Origin: Parerythrobacter_A sp963799315
GTDB lineage: Bacteria > Pseudomonadota > Alphaproteobacteria > Sphingomonadales > Sphingomonadaceae
Direction: 5' to 3'
Assembly (NCBI GenBank): GCA_963799315.1
Contig: CAWCWP010000001.1
Coordinates: 1-64,000, forward strand
Length of the DNA: 64,000 nucleotides
Of this stretch, positions 7,710 to 14,853 are shown piece by piece; positions within the stretch are counted from its first letter, which is position 1, and every line of letters begins with the position of its first letter. The notes under the pieces were generated by a model. That model was not told where the DNA came from and made no database searches. It was given only the letters and a program-made list of their open reading frames with translations. The translations under genes and the position numbers were made by a program.

Positions 7710-9173
7710 CTAGAACAGGCCCGGCACTTCGCGTTGCGCGGCGGTCGGCCTCACAGGCTGTAACAATTCGCGCCGTTCGGTCGTACGGCGGCGCAGTGTA
7801 CCTTGGTCGCCATTGCCCGCGATGGGCGTGCAAACGGCGGCACCACTGCGCAGGAAAGACAGCGCCTGAGCAACGGAAGCTTCATCGGCATCGCCCAGTT
7901 GCGCGCCGATATCGTCTGCCGCCTGACAGGTGTTGGGAACTACCGACGCCAGGCCGGTGAAATATTCGCCCTGACCGGCGGCGTTTTCGGTCTTGAAGGT
8001 CACCACGCGCAAGCGGTCGTCGCATTCTTCGCGGTCGAAGCCGAACTGGCCCACCGGCTTGCCGAACGTATTGGTGCCGACCAGCGCCATGTTGTTGCCG
8101 AGGTAAGGGATGAAAGCATTGGTCACCAGCTCGCTTGCCGACGCGGTGCCGCCGCGCCCTATGAACGCGATCTTGGTCGCCGCAATCGCCTGTGGCTGGC
8201 TGCCGAACAGGTCGGTGTCGTTCTCGCCCGATTTGCTGGGGCGCAGGGTGGTGCGGCTGAAGACCTGTCCGGTATTCTGCCTGCCGAGCAAGTCGCCCAT
8301 CAGCTCCGCAATGCGGACCAGCCCGCCGCCATTATAGCGGAAATCGACGATGACCTCGGTAATGCCGGCTTGCCGGAATTCGTCGAATGCAGCGCGAAGG
8401 TCTGCATCCGCGCTGTCGATGAAGGTGCGCAGATTGACGTAGCCAACCTGCTTGCCGTTATCGTTCAGGATCTTGGCGCCATAGCGGTCCGATACCGGAT
8501 CGAGCGAGAAGTCCGCCTTCGTCACGGTGACGCGCGTTTCGGCCCCGGCGCGGCTGCGGATATCGAAGACGCGGGTGACGCCGGGATCGGACGGGCCGAG
8601 CCGGTCGATTATGCCCTGCGGCCCCTCTGCGGCCATGATGGCGGAAACGCTTTCAAGCGTACCGGCGCTTGTACCGATAGTGAGCAATTCGGTGCCACGG
8701 TCGAACCCTTGTGGAAAAGCAGGGGCGCTTTCGAAGGCTTCGATCACGAAGACGCGGTTTGCGCCTGTGTCATAGCCCAAACGGATGCCGAACCCGGCGC
8801 TCGAGCCGGACTGGAAGAACGCATTCTCCTCGGCGATCGATGTGATGAAGGTAAAGTTGCGATCCCTGGATTGCGCACGTGCCGGAGCGACGAGCGCGTC
8901 GATATAGGATTGCACGTCGCCAAAGGCCGACTTCTGCACCGTGTTGTCGACGAGGTCGGGGAACAGGTACCATTCGTCGATCACGTCTTTCACGAAGTCC
9001 TGCCGCGCCGACAGCGAGCAGGTGCCGGAGCCAGCTGTCGGGGTGGGAGTTCCGCCCCCGCCTCCGGTAACCGGTGGCGCGGTGGAGCCGCTATCGCCAC
9101 CGCCGCAGGCGGCAAGGGCAAGCGCCATTGCGGGCGCCAGCGTGAAGGAGAAGGCGGTGCGACCGATGGGCAT
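7710..9173 (-). CDS. S41 family (C-terminal-processing type) peptidase, lipoprotein
   Basis: About 487 residues. The start at 9173 is chosen for the GGAGG 10 nt upstream; a signal peptide follows with lipobox ALAAC, then a Gly/Thr/Pro linker. A PDZ-like region (FDRGTELLTIG) precedes the S41 catalytic core. Beta strands VIVDFRYNGGGLV come next, then GRGGTASASELV carrying the nucleophilic Ser, and GTNTFGKPVGQ carrying the general-base Lys. This Ser-Lys dyad is typical of tail-specific proteases, so a periplasmic, membrane-tethered protease is expected; the substrate is unknown. It is monocistronic, ending at the shared terminator. A 484-residue ORF on the opposite strand is a codon-bias shadow. 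Confidence 0.88.
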   Translation of the reverse strand: MPIGRTAFSFTLAPAMALALAACGGGDSGSTAPPVTGGGGGTPTPTAGSGTCSLSARQDFVKDVIDEWYLFPDLVDNTVQKSAFGDVQSYIDALVAPARAQSRDRNFTFITSIAEENAFFQSGSSAGFGIRLGYDTGANRVFVIEAFESAPAFPQGFDRGTELLTIGTSAGTLESVSAIMAAEGPQGIIDRLGPSDPGVTRVFDIRSRAGAETRVTVTKADFSLDPVSDRYGAKILNDNGKQVGYVNLRTFIDSADADLRAAFDEFRQAGITEVIVDFRYNGGGLVRIAELMGDLLGRQNTGQVFSRTTLRPSKSGENDTDLFGSQPQAIAATKIAFIGRGGTASASELVTNAFIPYLGNNMALVGTNTFGKPVGQFGFDREECDDRLRVVTFKTENAAGQGEYFTGLASVVPNTCQAADDIGAQLGDADEASVAQALSFLRSGAAVCTPIAGNGDQGTLRRRTTERRELLQPVRPTAAQREVPGLF

Positions 9174-9435
9174 GGGCTGGATACCTCCACAGAAATGTCG
9201 AAAGCCGGGGCATCCGGCCAGGGTGAAAACGAAAGTGCCGCGCAAACGGGAGGTTAGCAAGCTGCAAAGGCCTGCAACCTGCAAGATAAAGGTGCCGTAT
9301 CACTGGCTTTCCGGGGCTGAACGGCAGGTGAGTGGGGGAAAACGGCGTTCCGGAAGCAAGTTTACCCTCGTGCGGACCGCCTATCTTGCCTAGAACAATA
9401 CACGATATGCAGGAATACCGAATGACACAGACTCA

Positions 9436-10045
9436 ATGACGCAGGTAACGCCAGGCTGGTTGGCCGAAGCGATTTCGGGCCGGTCCGACGGTTTGGGCCA
9501 CCTTACGGTCGCGCGCCTCGCGTCCGGCGAGACACTCGGCAAGGGGCGGTTGTCGCTAAGCAGCGCGGCGTTCGCGCCCGGCGCGGAGTTGGACCCGTGC
9601 TTCACCGCCGACGAGGAAGATGCCGTCGCGCCGCCGCTGGAATGGACGGCGCCGCCGCCCGGGGCGCAGGAAATGGTCCTGATTGTCGAGGATGCCGATG
9701 CCGATGCTGGCGACAATCCGGATGATCCGACCTGTCACTGGCTGGTCTGGGGGTTGCCCGGTCAGAAGGGGCAGCTGCTCGAAGGCGAGACACCGCCGCG
9801 CGTCGGCAAGAATTCGCAGCGCAATTCGGAATGGCTGCTGCCCGCGCCGGCGCAAGACGATGGCGGCGCATCGCTATGTCTTCCAGCTGTTCGCGCTCGA
9901 TTTGCCGTTGACGCTGATGCCGGGTATTGACCGGGCTTCGCTGGTCGCGGCGATCGAAGGCCATATCATGGCCGCTGCGGTACTGGTCGGCACCTATAAA
10001 AGGGCCGAACCGGAAGAAGGTTGGGAAGAGGACGACGGCGCCTGA
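9436..10045 (+). CDS. YbhB/YbcL (PEBP, Raf-kinase-inhibitor-like) protein, frameshift near 9865
   Basis: About 202 residues of the bacterial phosphatidylethanolamine-binding-protein family. Recognisable blocks are PPLEWTAPPPGAQEMVLIVEDAD, then DPTCHWLVWGLPG with the ligand-pocket CHW, and SQRNSEW. The C-terminal block (HRYVFQLFALDLPL, then GHIMAAAVLVGTYKR) is in the +1 frame. One surplus base in GATGGCGGCGC (9861-9869) explains it, and the total length is 3n+1. The longer N-terminus (~55 residues before the core) is unusual for YbhB but common in sphingomonad homologues. Molecular function is unknown beyond small-anion or lipid binding in the fold. Confidence 0.78.
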
Positions 10046-10105
10046 ACACCTCGAATGAACGAGGGGGCGGCGAATACGTAAAGTGCCAGACGAAAGGAAC
10101 ACATC

Positions 10106-10357
10106 ATGGCAGGTAAGAACAACGCATTGCAGAAACCGGTCACCGTCTCGGGCGATCTGGAAAATGTCATCGGCAAAGGCCCGATGACGCGTGCCCAGGT
10201 CACTTCGAAGGTTTGGGAATACATCAAGAAGCATGACCTTCAGGACAGCAAGGACAAGCGCCAGATCAATCCTGATGCGAAGCTGGGTGCCGTCATCGGC
10301 AAGGACCAGATTTCCATGTTCAAGATGACGGCTGCGGTGTCGAAGCACCTTAGCTGA
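10106..10357 (+). CDS. SWIB/MDM2 domain protein
   Basis: An 83-residue protein consisting of a single SWIB domain: GDLENVIGKGPMTRAQVTSK, WEYIKKHDLQD, KRQINPDAKLGAVIG and ISMFKMTAAVSKHL. In eukaryotes SWIB occurs in chromatin-remodelling factors. In bacteria small stand-alone versions are widespread, including in Chlamydiae and alphaproteobacteria, with possible DNA-topology roles; this is not shown here. AAAGGAAC precedes the ATG. It is convergent with the DoxX gene only 5 nt away. Confidence 0.88.
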   Translation: MAGKNNALQKPVTVSGDLENVIGKGPMTRAQVTSKVWEYIKKHDLQDSKDKRQINPDAKLGAVIGKDQISMFKMTAAVSKHLS

Positions 10358-10362
10358 CGTTA

Positions 10363-10791
10363 CTACGGATTTCGGCGGAACGGCCCCCGTGTCGTTCCGC
10401 CAATCCGTGCGCCAATGCACCCGCTGGTCCAAAGCGCCAGCCAGATCAGCAATGGCTGGCCGATTATCAGGCGGGGGAGATGGTAGGCAAGCCCCGGCCC
10501 CTCCATCGCACCTCCCAGATCCAGCAGCATGTGGTTCACATTGGCGGGCCATACGCACAGCGCATAGAGCGCCAGCGCCGCACCACCGGCGCGGCGCAAT
10601 CGGAGAGACCAGGGCTGGATAAGGGCAGCTGCCCCCGCAAGTTCTGCCACGCCCGTCAGCAGCACGACCTCATAGGGGAACGGCACTGCACCTGGCATGA
10701 TGCGCAAAAACGGTTCGGGGCGGACCAGATGGATTACTCCGGCCAGACCGTAGAATATGGCGATCAGCCAGCGAAGAACGGTGCGGATCAT
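10363..10791 (-). CDS. DoxX-like four-helix membrane protein
   Basis: A 142-residue protein with four hydrophobic segments: ~5-22 (WLIAIFYGLAGVIHLV), ~42-60, ~68-84 and ~112-128. The LAGVIHL..P start and LTGVAELAGAAALI are the pattern of the DoxX/YphA-like family of small inner-membrane proteins, sometimes linked to thiol or sulfur redox. Its start overlaps the stop of the upstream DUF3253 gene by 4 nt (ATGA), placing it third in a translationally coupled DUF427-DUF3253-DoxX operon. Confidence 0.75.
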   Translation of the reverse strand: MIRTVLRWLIAIFYGLAGVIHLVRPEPFLRIMPGAVPFPYEVVLLTGVAELAGAAALIQPWSLRLRRAGGAALALYALCVWPANVNHMLLDLGGAMEGPGLAYHLPRLIIGQPLLIWLALWTSGCIGARIGGTTRGPFRRNP

Positions 10792-11027
10792 GACGGCTTT
10801 CCTATGCGATAGGGGCCATTGCGCGCAGCAAGAGGTCGGCCTTTCCAGCTAACGACCACCGTACGCTCCGCCACCATCGTATCGACCACCGCGTGTATAT
10901 CGGGCATCAGGTTGCGCCATCCGGCTTCGAACATAGCGCGCGCCACTTCGCTGGGACATATCGTTGCGCCCGACCGGCGCGCGTCCAGGAGCGTGTTCAC
11001 AGCTTGGCGCACCGCCTCATGGTTCAC
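10788..11027 (-). CDS. DUF3253 small winged-helix-like protein
   Basis: A 79-residue protein starting at a GTG whose first base lies inside the preceding gene (GTGA overlap). The pattern VRQAVNTLLDARRSGATICPSEVARA, WRNLMPDIHAVVDTM and VVSWKGRPL is that of DUF3253, a small family with a predicted winged-helix fold. It has no transmembrane segment and no known function. The tight 4-nt overlaps on both sides indicate coupled translation with the DUF427 and DoxX genes. Confidence 0.75.
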   Translation of the reverse strand: MNHEAVRQAVNTLLDARRSGATICPSEVARAMFEAGWRNLMPDIHAVVDTMVAERTVVVSWKGRPLAARNGPYRIGKPS

Positions 11028-11314
11028 ACCGAAACAACTTCCACACCTTTCCAGAAGGCATACCGTCCCGTGATCTGTTTTGCCGCCTCTTTCGGCTCGG
11101 GATAAAACCACGCCGCGTTCTCGTTTACGGCACCGTCGACCAGCAGCGAGCAATAATTGGCCTCGCCTTTCCACGGACAGAAGCTGGTGTGGTCGCTCGG
11201 CTTCAGGAAATTGTCATGGACATCCGATGCGGGGAAATAATGGTTGTTCTCGACAACCACCGTATCCTCGGACCGGGCGATCGTTACGCCATTCCAGCGG
11301 GCTTCCATCGGCAT
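11024..11314 (-). CDS. DUF427 domain protein, short form
   Basis: A 96-residue single DUF427 domain: ARWNGVTIARSEDTVVVENNHYFP, then HTSFCPWKGEANYCSLLVDG (CPWKG being the family hallmark) and AAWFYPEPKEAAKQI, ending FWKGVEV. It is half the length of the DUF427 protein at 5100 and stands as the first gene of a three-gene coupled operon. Function is unassigned. The start at 11314 gives the standard N-terminus. Confidence 0.85.
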   Translation of the reverse strand: MPMEARWNGVTIARSEDTVVVENNHYFPASDVHDNFLKPSDHTSFCPWKGEANYCSLLVDGAVNENAAWFYPEPKEAAKQITGRYAFWKGVEVVSV

Positions 11315-11399
11315 TGACTGGTTCCTTTCCTACACGCTGGAATTGGGTAGAAGCACACAGGCCCACAATCCAGCCCGCCATTTCCATCAAGAGGTTTTC

Positions 11400-12679
11400 A
11401 TGCGCACCAGCCGATATCTTCTGACCGCCGCGCTGCTGGCGGGAACATCAGTGCCTGTTGCTGCACAGGATAGCCGCACGCCGGAACAGGTGGCGGCGGC
11501 TGCGCTGGAGGCGGCGCCGGTTTGGGACGGGCACAACGACGTGCCGATCCAGCTGCGCGCCCGGTTCGACAACCAGCTTGCCGATTTCGATTTCGAGGAC
11601 ACGACCGGTACGGGCGCCGAACATTCGGAAGGCCGCACCATGCACACCGACCTGATCCGGCTTGCGCGAGGGCAAGGTCGGTGCGCAATTCTGGTCGGTT
11701 TATGTATCGGCTGCCCTGCAGCGAACCCGAAGCCGTGCAGGCAGTGGTCGAACAGATCGACGTGACCAAGCGGCTGATCGACAAATATCCTGCCGAATTG
11801 TCGCTGGCGCTGTCCGCCGACGATGTCGTGCGGGCGCGCGGGGAGGGCCGGATTGCCTCTCTGATCGGGATGGAGGGCGGCCATTCCATCGGGTCGAGCC
11901 TGGGCGTTCTGCGCCAGACTTACGCGCTGGGTGCGCGTTACATGACGCTGACGCATTCGAAAAACACGCCGTGGGCCGACAGCGCGACAGACACGCCCGA
12001 GCATGATGGACTGACCGATTTCGGGCGCGACCTGATCCGCGAGATGAACCGGCTGGGGATGCTGGTCGACCTCAGCCATGTCAGCGAGGCGACGATGCTG
12101 GATGTGCTGGACGTGACTACCGCGCCGGTCATTTTCAGCCATTCCGGCGCACGTGCGATCAACGGGCACGCCCGCAATGTGCCCGACAATGTGCTGCGGC
12201 GTCTGCCTGAAAACGGGGGTATCGTGATGGTGGTCGGGTTGCCGGGTTTTCTGAATGAAGATGCCCGCCAATGGTACGGCAATCGCCAGGCGGAGCAGGC
12301 GCGTCTGGAAGCATTATGGCAAGGGCAGCCCGACGCCGTTTCGTCCCGCTTGACTGCATGGGACGAGGCCAATCCGCTCCCGCTAGCAACCATTTCGGAT
12401 ATGGCGGACCATATCGACCATGTGCGCAGCGTTGCCGGATTAAACGCCATCGGGATCGGCGGTGATTATGACGGGATGCCTAGTGGCCCTGTCGGTATGG
12501 AAGACGTTTCGGGCTATCCCGCGCTGTTCAACGAACTGGCGCGACGCGGATATACGCAAGGTCAGCTGGAACAGATAAGTTTCGGCAACATGATGCGGGT
12601 CATGCGAGCGGCGGAACGCAAAGCCGACGATATGGCGGACATCGAACCTTATGAAACGGTCATGCCGCGCAAGGACTGA
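11400..12679 (+). CDS. M19 membrane dipeptidase family protein (two frameshifts)
   Basis: About 425 residues with a Sec signal peptide (cleavage likely after VAAQ). M19 metal-site motifs are present: VWDGHNDVP (HxD) near residue 42, GMEGGHSIG near 157 (the bridging Glu), LVDLSHVSE and IFSHSGARA (the two His ligands), and IGGDYDG near 350. Two single surplus bases, in CTTGCGCGAGG (~11662) and GAACCCGAAG (~11725), break the frame; removing both gives a continuous protein and the length is 3n+2. Family members hydrolyse dipeptides or beta-lactam-like amides in the periplasm. It is monocistronic, convergent with the DUF3140 gene. Confidence 0.85.
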
Positions 12680-12682
12680 ACG

Positions 12683-13018
12683 TCAGTCTTCCTTGCAGGG
12701 GTCATGGCCCCAATTCATCAGGCTGTAACGCCAGTCGGTATCCTCGATGTCGCCATCCGGACGCTGCGCGGTGTGGCGATGAACATAGCCGACGACCTTG
12801 CTCATGTGGTCGTAATCGCCATCGGTCAGGTCGTCTTTCTTGGTACGCTTGATTTCTATGATCCGCTTGGCCGATTTGCGTCCTTTGCTTTCGCCGTCAC
12901 CGCTGTCCTTGCCCACCGATTTCGATTCATCGGTGTCCAGCCAGTCCTCGATTTCTTTGGGCTGCATGTTCACGCAGTCGTAGAAATCATCGTAAGTGTC
13001 TTGCCGGTCATCGCTCAT
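12683..13018 (-). CDS. DUF3140-type small acidic protein
   Basis: A 111-residue acidic protein containing FYDCVNMQPKEIEDWLDTDES, KRIIEIKRTKKDDLTDGDYDHM, KVVGYVHRHTAQRP and WRYSLMNWGHDP, a pattern I recognise from DUF3140 proteins. No catalytic motif is seen. It is the last gene of a run of three small genes (with DUF2945 and DUF3008 types) that often occur together in stress-associated gene sets of alphaproteobacteria and actinobacteria; the stress link is inference. Confidence 0.68.
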   Translation of the reverse strand: MSDDRQDTYDDFYDCVNMQPKEIEDWLDTDESKSVGKDSGDGESKGRKSAKRIIEIKRTKKDDLTDGDYDHMSKVVGYVHRHTAQRPDGDIEDTDWRYSLMNWGHDPCKED

Positions 13019-13021
13019 CGT

Positions 13022-13213
13022 TCAATCGTCCCCGTCGATTCTGTTGGGAAGACCGTCATGCGACGTGGATGCATACTCTTCCAACTCGCTCTCGCTCATG
13101 CTTTCATACATCTCCATCGAAGCACCCTGGAGGTCGGACTTCGCCGTTTCTCCCCTCTTTGCCGCAAGTGCTGCGCCGGCTGCTTTCTGCTGTGCCTTGC
13201 TTTTGGCCGGCAT
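13022..13213 (-). CDS. DUF3008-type small protein
   Basis: A 63-residue protein: a lysine/alanine-rich N-terminus (MPAKSKAQQKAAGAALAAKR) followed by MYESMSESELEEYAST. It resembles the small DUF3008 family (MPAxSKAQQxAAGAAL..K), often described as stress-inducible or plasmid-stabilisation-like without experimental proof. It shares one base with the end of the DUF2945 gene and lies 3 nt before the DUF3140 gene, so all three are probably one transcript. Confidence 0.7.
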   Translation of the reverse strand: MPAKSKAQQKAAGAALAAKRGETAKSDLQGASMEMYESMSESELEEYASTSHDGLPNRIDGDD

Positions 13214-13446
13214 CAGTCCTTGTCCCAGGCGCTAAGCTCCGATCCGCGCTTCAGGACCTTGTCGCCATCTTCCTGCTTGATGAGATAGGCGGGATTGTCG
13301 CTATCGCCGTCCTTGGTCACTTCGCTGCCTTGCAGCGTGCGGGTGACTTCCTTTTCGAACCGGTCTTCGATCTGGCCCTTGCCGGTGCCGTTCCCCCAGT
13401 TCCACTTGACATACTGGTTCGTCTGGAAACTGTTTTCGTTGCTCAT
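13213..13446 (-). CDS. DUF2945-type protein (TUDOR-like, HVA1 family)
   Basis: A 77-residue protein with QTNQYVKWNWGNGTGKGQIEDRF, VTRTLQGSEVTKDGDSDNPAYLI and DKVLKRGSEL. This is the compact beta-rich pattern of DUF2945 (hypervirulence-associated TUDOR-like domain). The V-W-x-W-G-x-G-x-x-x-G turn is clear. The function is unknown in bacteria. It is the first gene of the three-gene small-protein operon. Confidence 0.72.
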   Translation of the reverse strand: MSNENSFQTNQYVKWNWGNGTGKGQIEDRFEKEVTRTLQGSEVTKDGDSDNPAYLIKQEDGDKVLKRGSELSAWDKD

Positions 13447-13476
13447 GACATTGGCCTTCCGGTTGAGAATTAATGG

Positions 13477-13782
13477 TTAATTCTCAATGGTTGGGACGGC
13501 GTCGCGTTCCTGCTCGGTTTCGGGCGTGTCCAGATCGTCGTCGACAGTATCGATACGGATGCCGTCGGTATCGTCACCCGCTTCCTGCGCGCTGATCTTG
13601 CCGCTGACCGTAGCTTCGCCTTCGACGTCGCCCTGCGTCGCGGCACCGAAGATCCAGATTGCGGACAAGCCGATGATTGCCAGAAATGTGCCGATGCCCA
13701 GTATCCAGCGGACATGGCCGGTTTTCTGGCCGCCGCTGGCTTCGGTTTCGCTGGCGTGAACTTCGTTGCCTTCGGTATGCAT
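13477..13782 (-). CDS. Single-pass membrane protein, hypothetical
   Basis: A 101-residue protein with a polar N-terminus, one membrane helix at ~24-46 (VRWILGIGTFLAIIGLSAIWIF) and a strongly acidic C-terminal tail rich in Asp, Glu and Thr. It has no recognised domain. Topology by positive-inside is N-in, placing the acidic tail in the periplasm. It precedes the small DUF operon by ~30 nt on the same strand and could be its first gene. Confidence 0.55.
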   Translation of the reverse strand: MHTEGNEVHASETEASGGQKTGHVRWILGIGTFLAIIGLSAIWIFGAATQGDVEGEATVSGKISAQEAGDDTDGIRIDTVDDDLDTPETEQERDAVPTIEN

Positions 13783-13844
13783 GGTTCGATCCTGTGTAAA
13801 TTATTATGTGATCAACGATAGCGTGATGCGGCGGTTCCGCACAG

Positions 13845-14696
13845 TCAGTCGCGCAACAGTTCGTTAATGCCGGTCTTCGAGCGCGTTTGCGCGTCGACTG
13901 TCTTCACTATCACCGCACAATAGAGCGACGGGCCGGGCGTGCCGTCGGGCAATGGCACACCGGGCAGGGTGCCGGGAACCACGACGGAGTAAGGTGGCAC
14001 GCTGCCACGATGCACCTCGCCCGTTGCTCGGTCTACAATCTTGGTGGAGGCGCCCAGATAGACGCCCATCGACAGCACCGCGCCTTCGCCGACCTCAACA
14101 CCCTCGGCCACTTCGGACCTTGCGCCGATAAAGGCACCGTCGCCGATAACGACCGGTTCCGCCTGCAACGGCTCCAGCACCCCGCCGATACCTGCGCCGC
14201 CGGAAATATGGACGTTCTCCCCAATCTGCGCGCAACTGCCGACGGTGGCCCAGGTGTCGACCATTGTGCCCGCACCGACATAGGCGCCGATATTGACGAA
14301 GCTGGGCATGAGCACGACGCCCGGTGCGATATGACTGCCGTGCCGGGCGATTGCGCCGGGCACGACGCGGAAACCCGCAGCGGCAAATCGGTTTTTGCCC
14401 CATCCGGCGAACTTGCTGGGCACCTTGTCGAAGCCGGGCGTTCCGGCAGACCCGTTTTCGACCATCGCGTTGTCGTTGAGGCGGAAGGACAGCAACACGG
14501 CTTTCTTGAGCCATTGATTGACCTGCCACCCGCCTTTGCCGTCCGGCTGCGCAACGCGCGCCGCGCCGGTGTCGAGCAGGTCCAGTGCGGCCTGAACCGG
14601 TTCACGGCATTCGCTGCTGGCAGGTGTAATCTCGGCGCGCCGTTCCCACGCCTGTTCGATGGCAACGGCAAGATCGGTGTGGGATTGGGCAGTCAT
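13845..14696 (-). CDS. dapD: 2,3,4,5-tetrahydropyridine-2,6-dicarboxylate N-succinyltransferase
   Basis: A 283-residue enzyme of the succinylase branch of lysine and meso-diaminopimelate synthesis; it transfers succinyl from succinyl-CoA to tetrahydrodipicolinate. The N-terminal helical domain is followed by a left-handed beta-helix of hexapeptide repeats (residues ~105-230: VRIG-type turns such as IAPGVVLMPSFVNIGAYVGAG, then GENVHISGGAGIGGVLEP and DGAFIGARSEVAEGV). Length and motif order fit DapD exactly. It is divergent from the autotransporter gene, and the ~155-bp gap should hold both promoters. Confidence 0.96.
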   Translation of the reverse strand: MTAQSHTDLAVAIEQAWERRAEITPASSECREPVQAALDLLDTGAARVAQPDGKGGWQVNQWLKKAVLLSFRLNDNAMVENGSAGTPGFDKVPSKFAGWGKNRFAAAGFRVVPGAIARHGSHIAPGVVLMPSFVNIGAYVGAGTMVDTWATVGSCAQIGENVHISGGAGIGGVLEPLQAEPVVIGDGAFIGARSEVAEGVEVGEGAVLSMGVYLGASTKIVDRATGEVHRGSVPPYSVVVPGTLPGVPLPDGTPGPSLYCAVIVKTVDAQTRSKTGINELLRD

Positions 14697-14853
14697 TGGT
14701 GGGCAAAAGCTCCATTCGAAGAGGCAGGTCGTTACTGCACCGTGCTAGCCAAGGCAGGGGAGGCGGACAACCGGGCCGCAGCGAAAGGCGTGAAGATCGC
14801 GTTCAGCAAAACTTTAAGTACGATGGTACAATGTGCTGGAAGAAGAAGGAAAC

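Noticed and set aside
7803..9257. 484-residue ORF on the plus strand opposite the S41 peptidase
   Set aside because: Codon-position GC bias makes long antisense frames common here; it has no domain, signal or ribosome site, whereas the minus strand shows a complete S41 protease.
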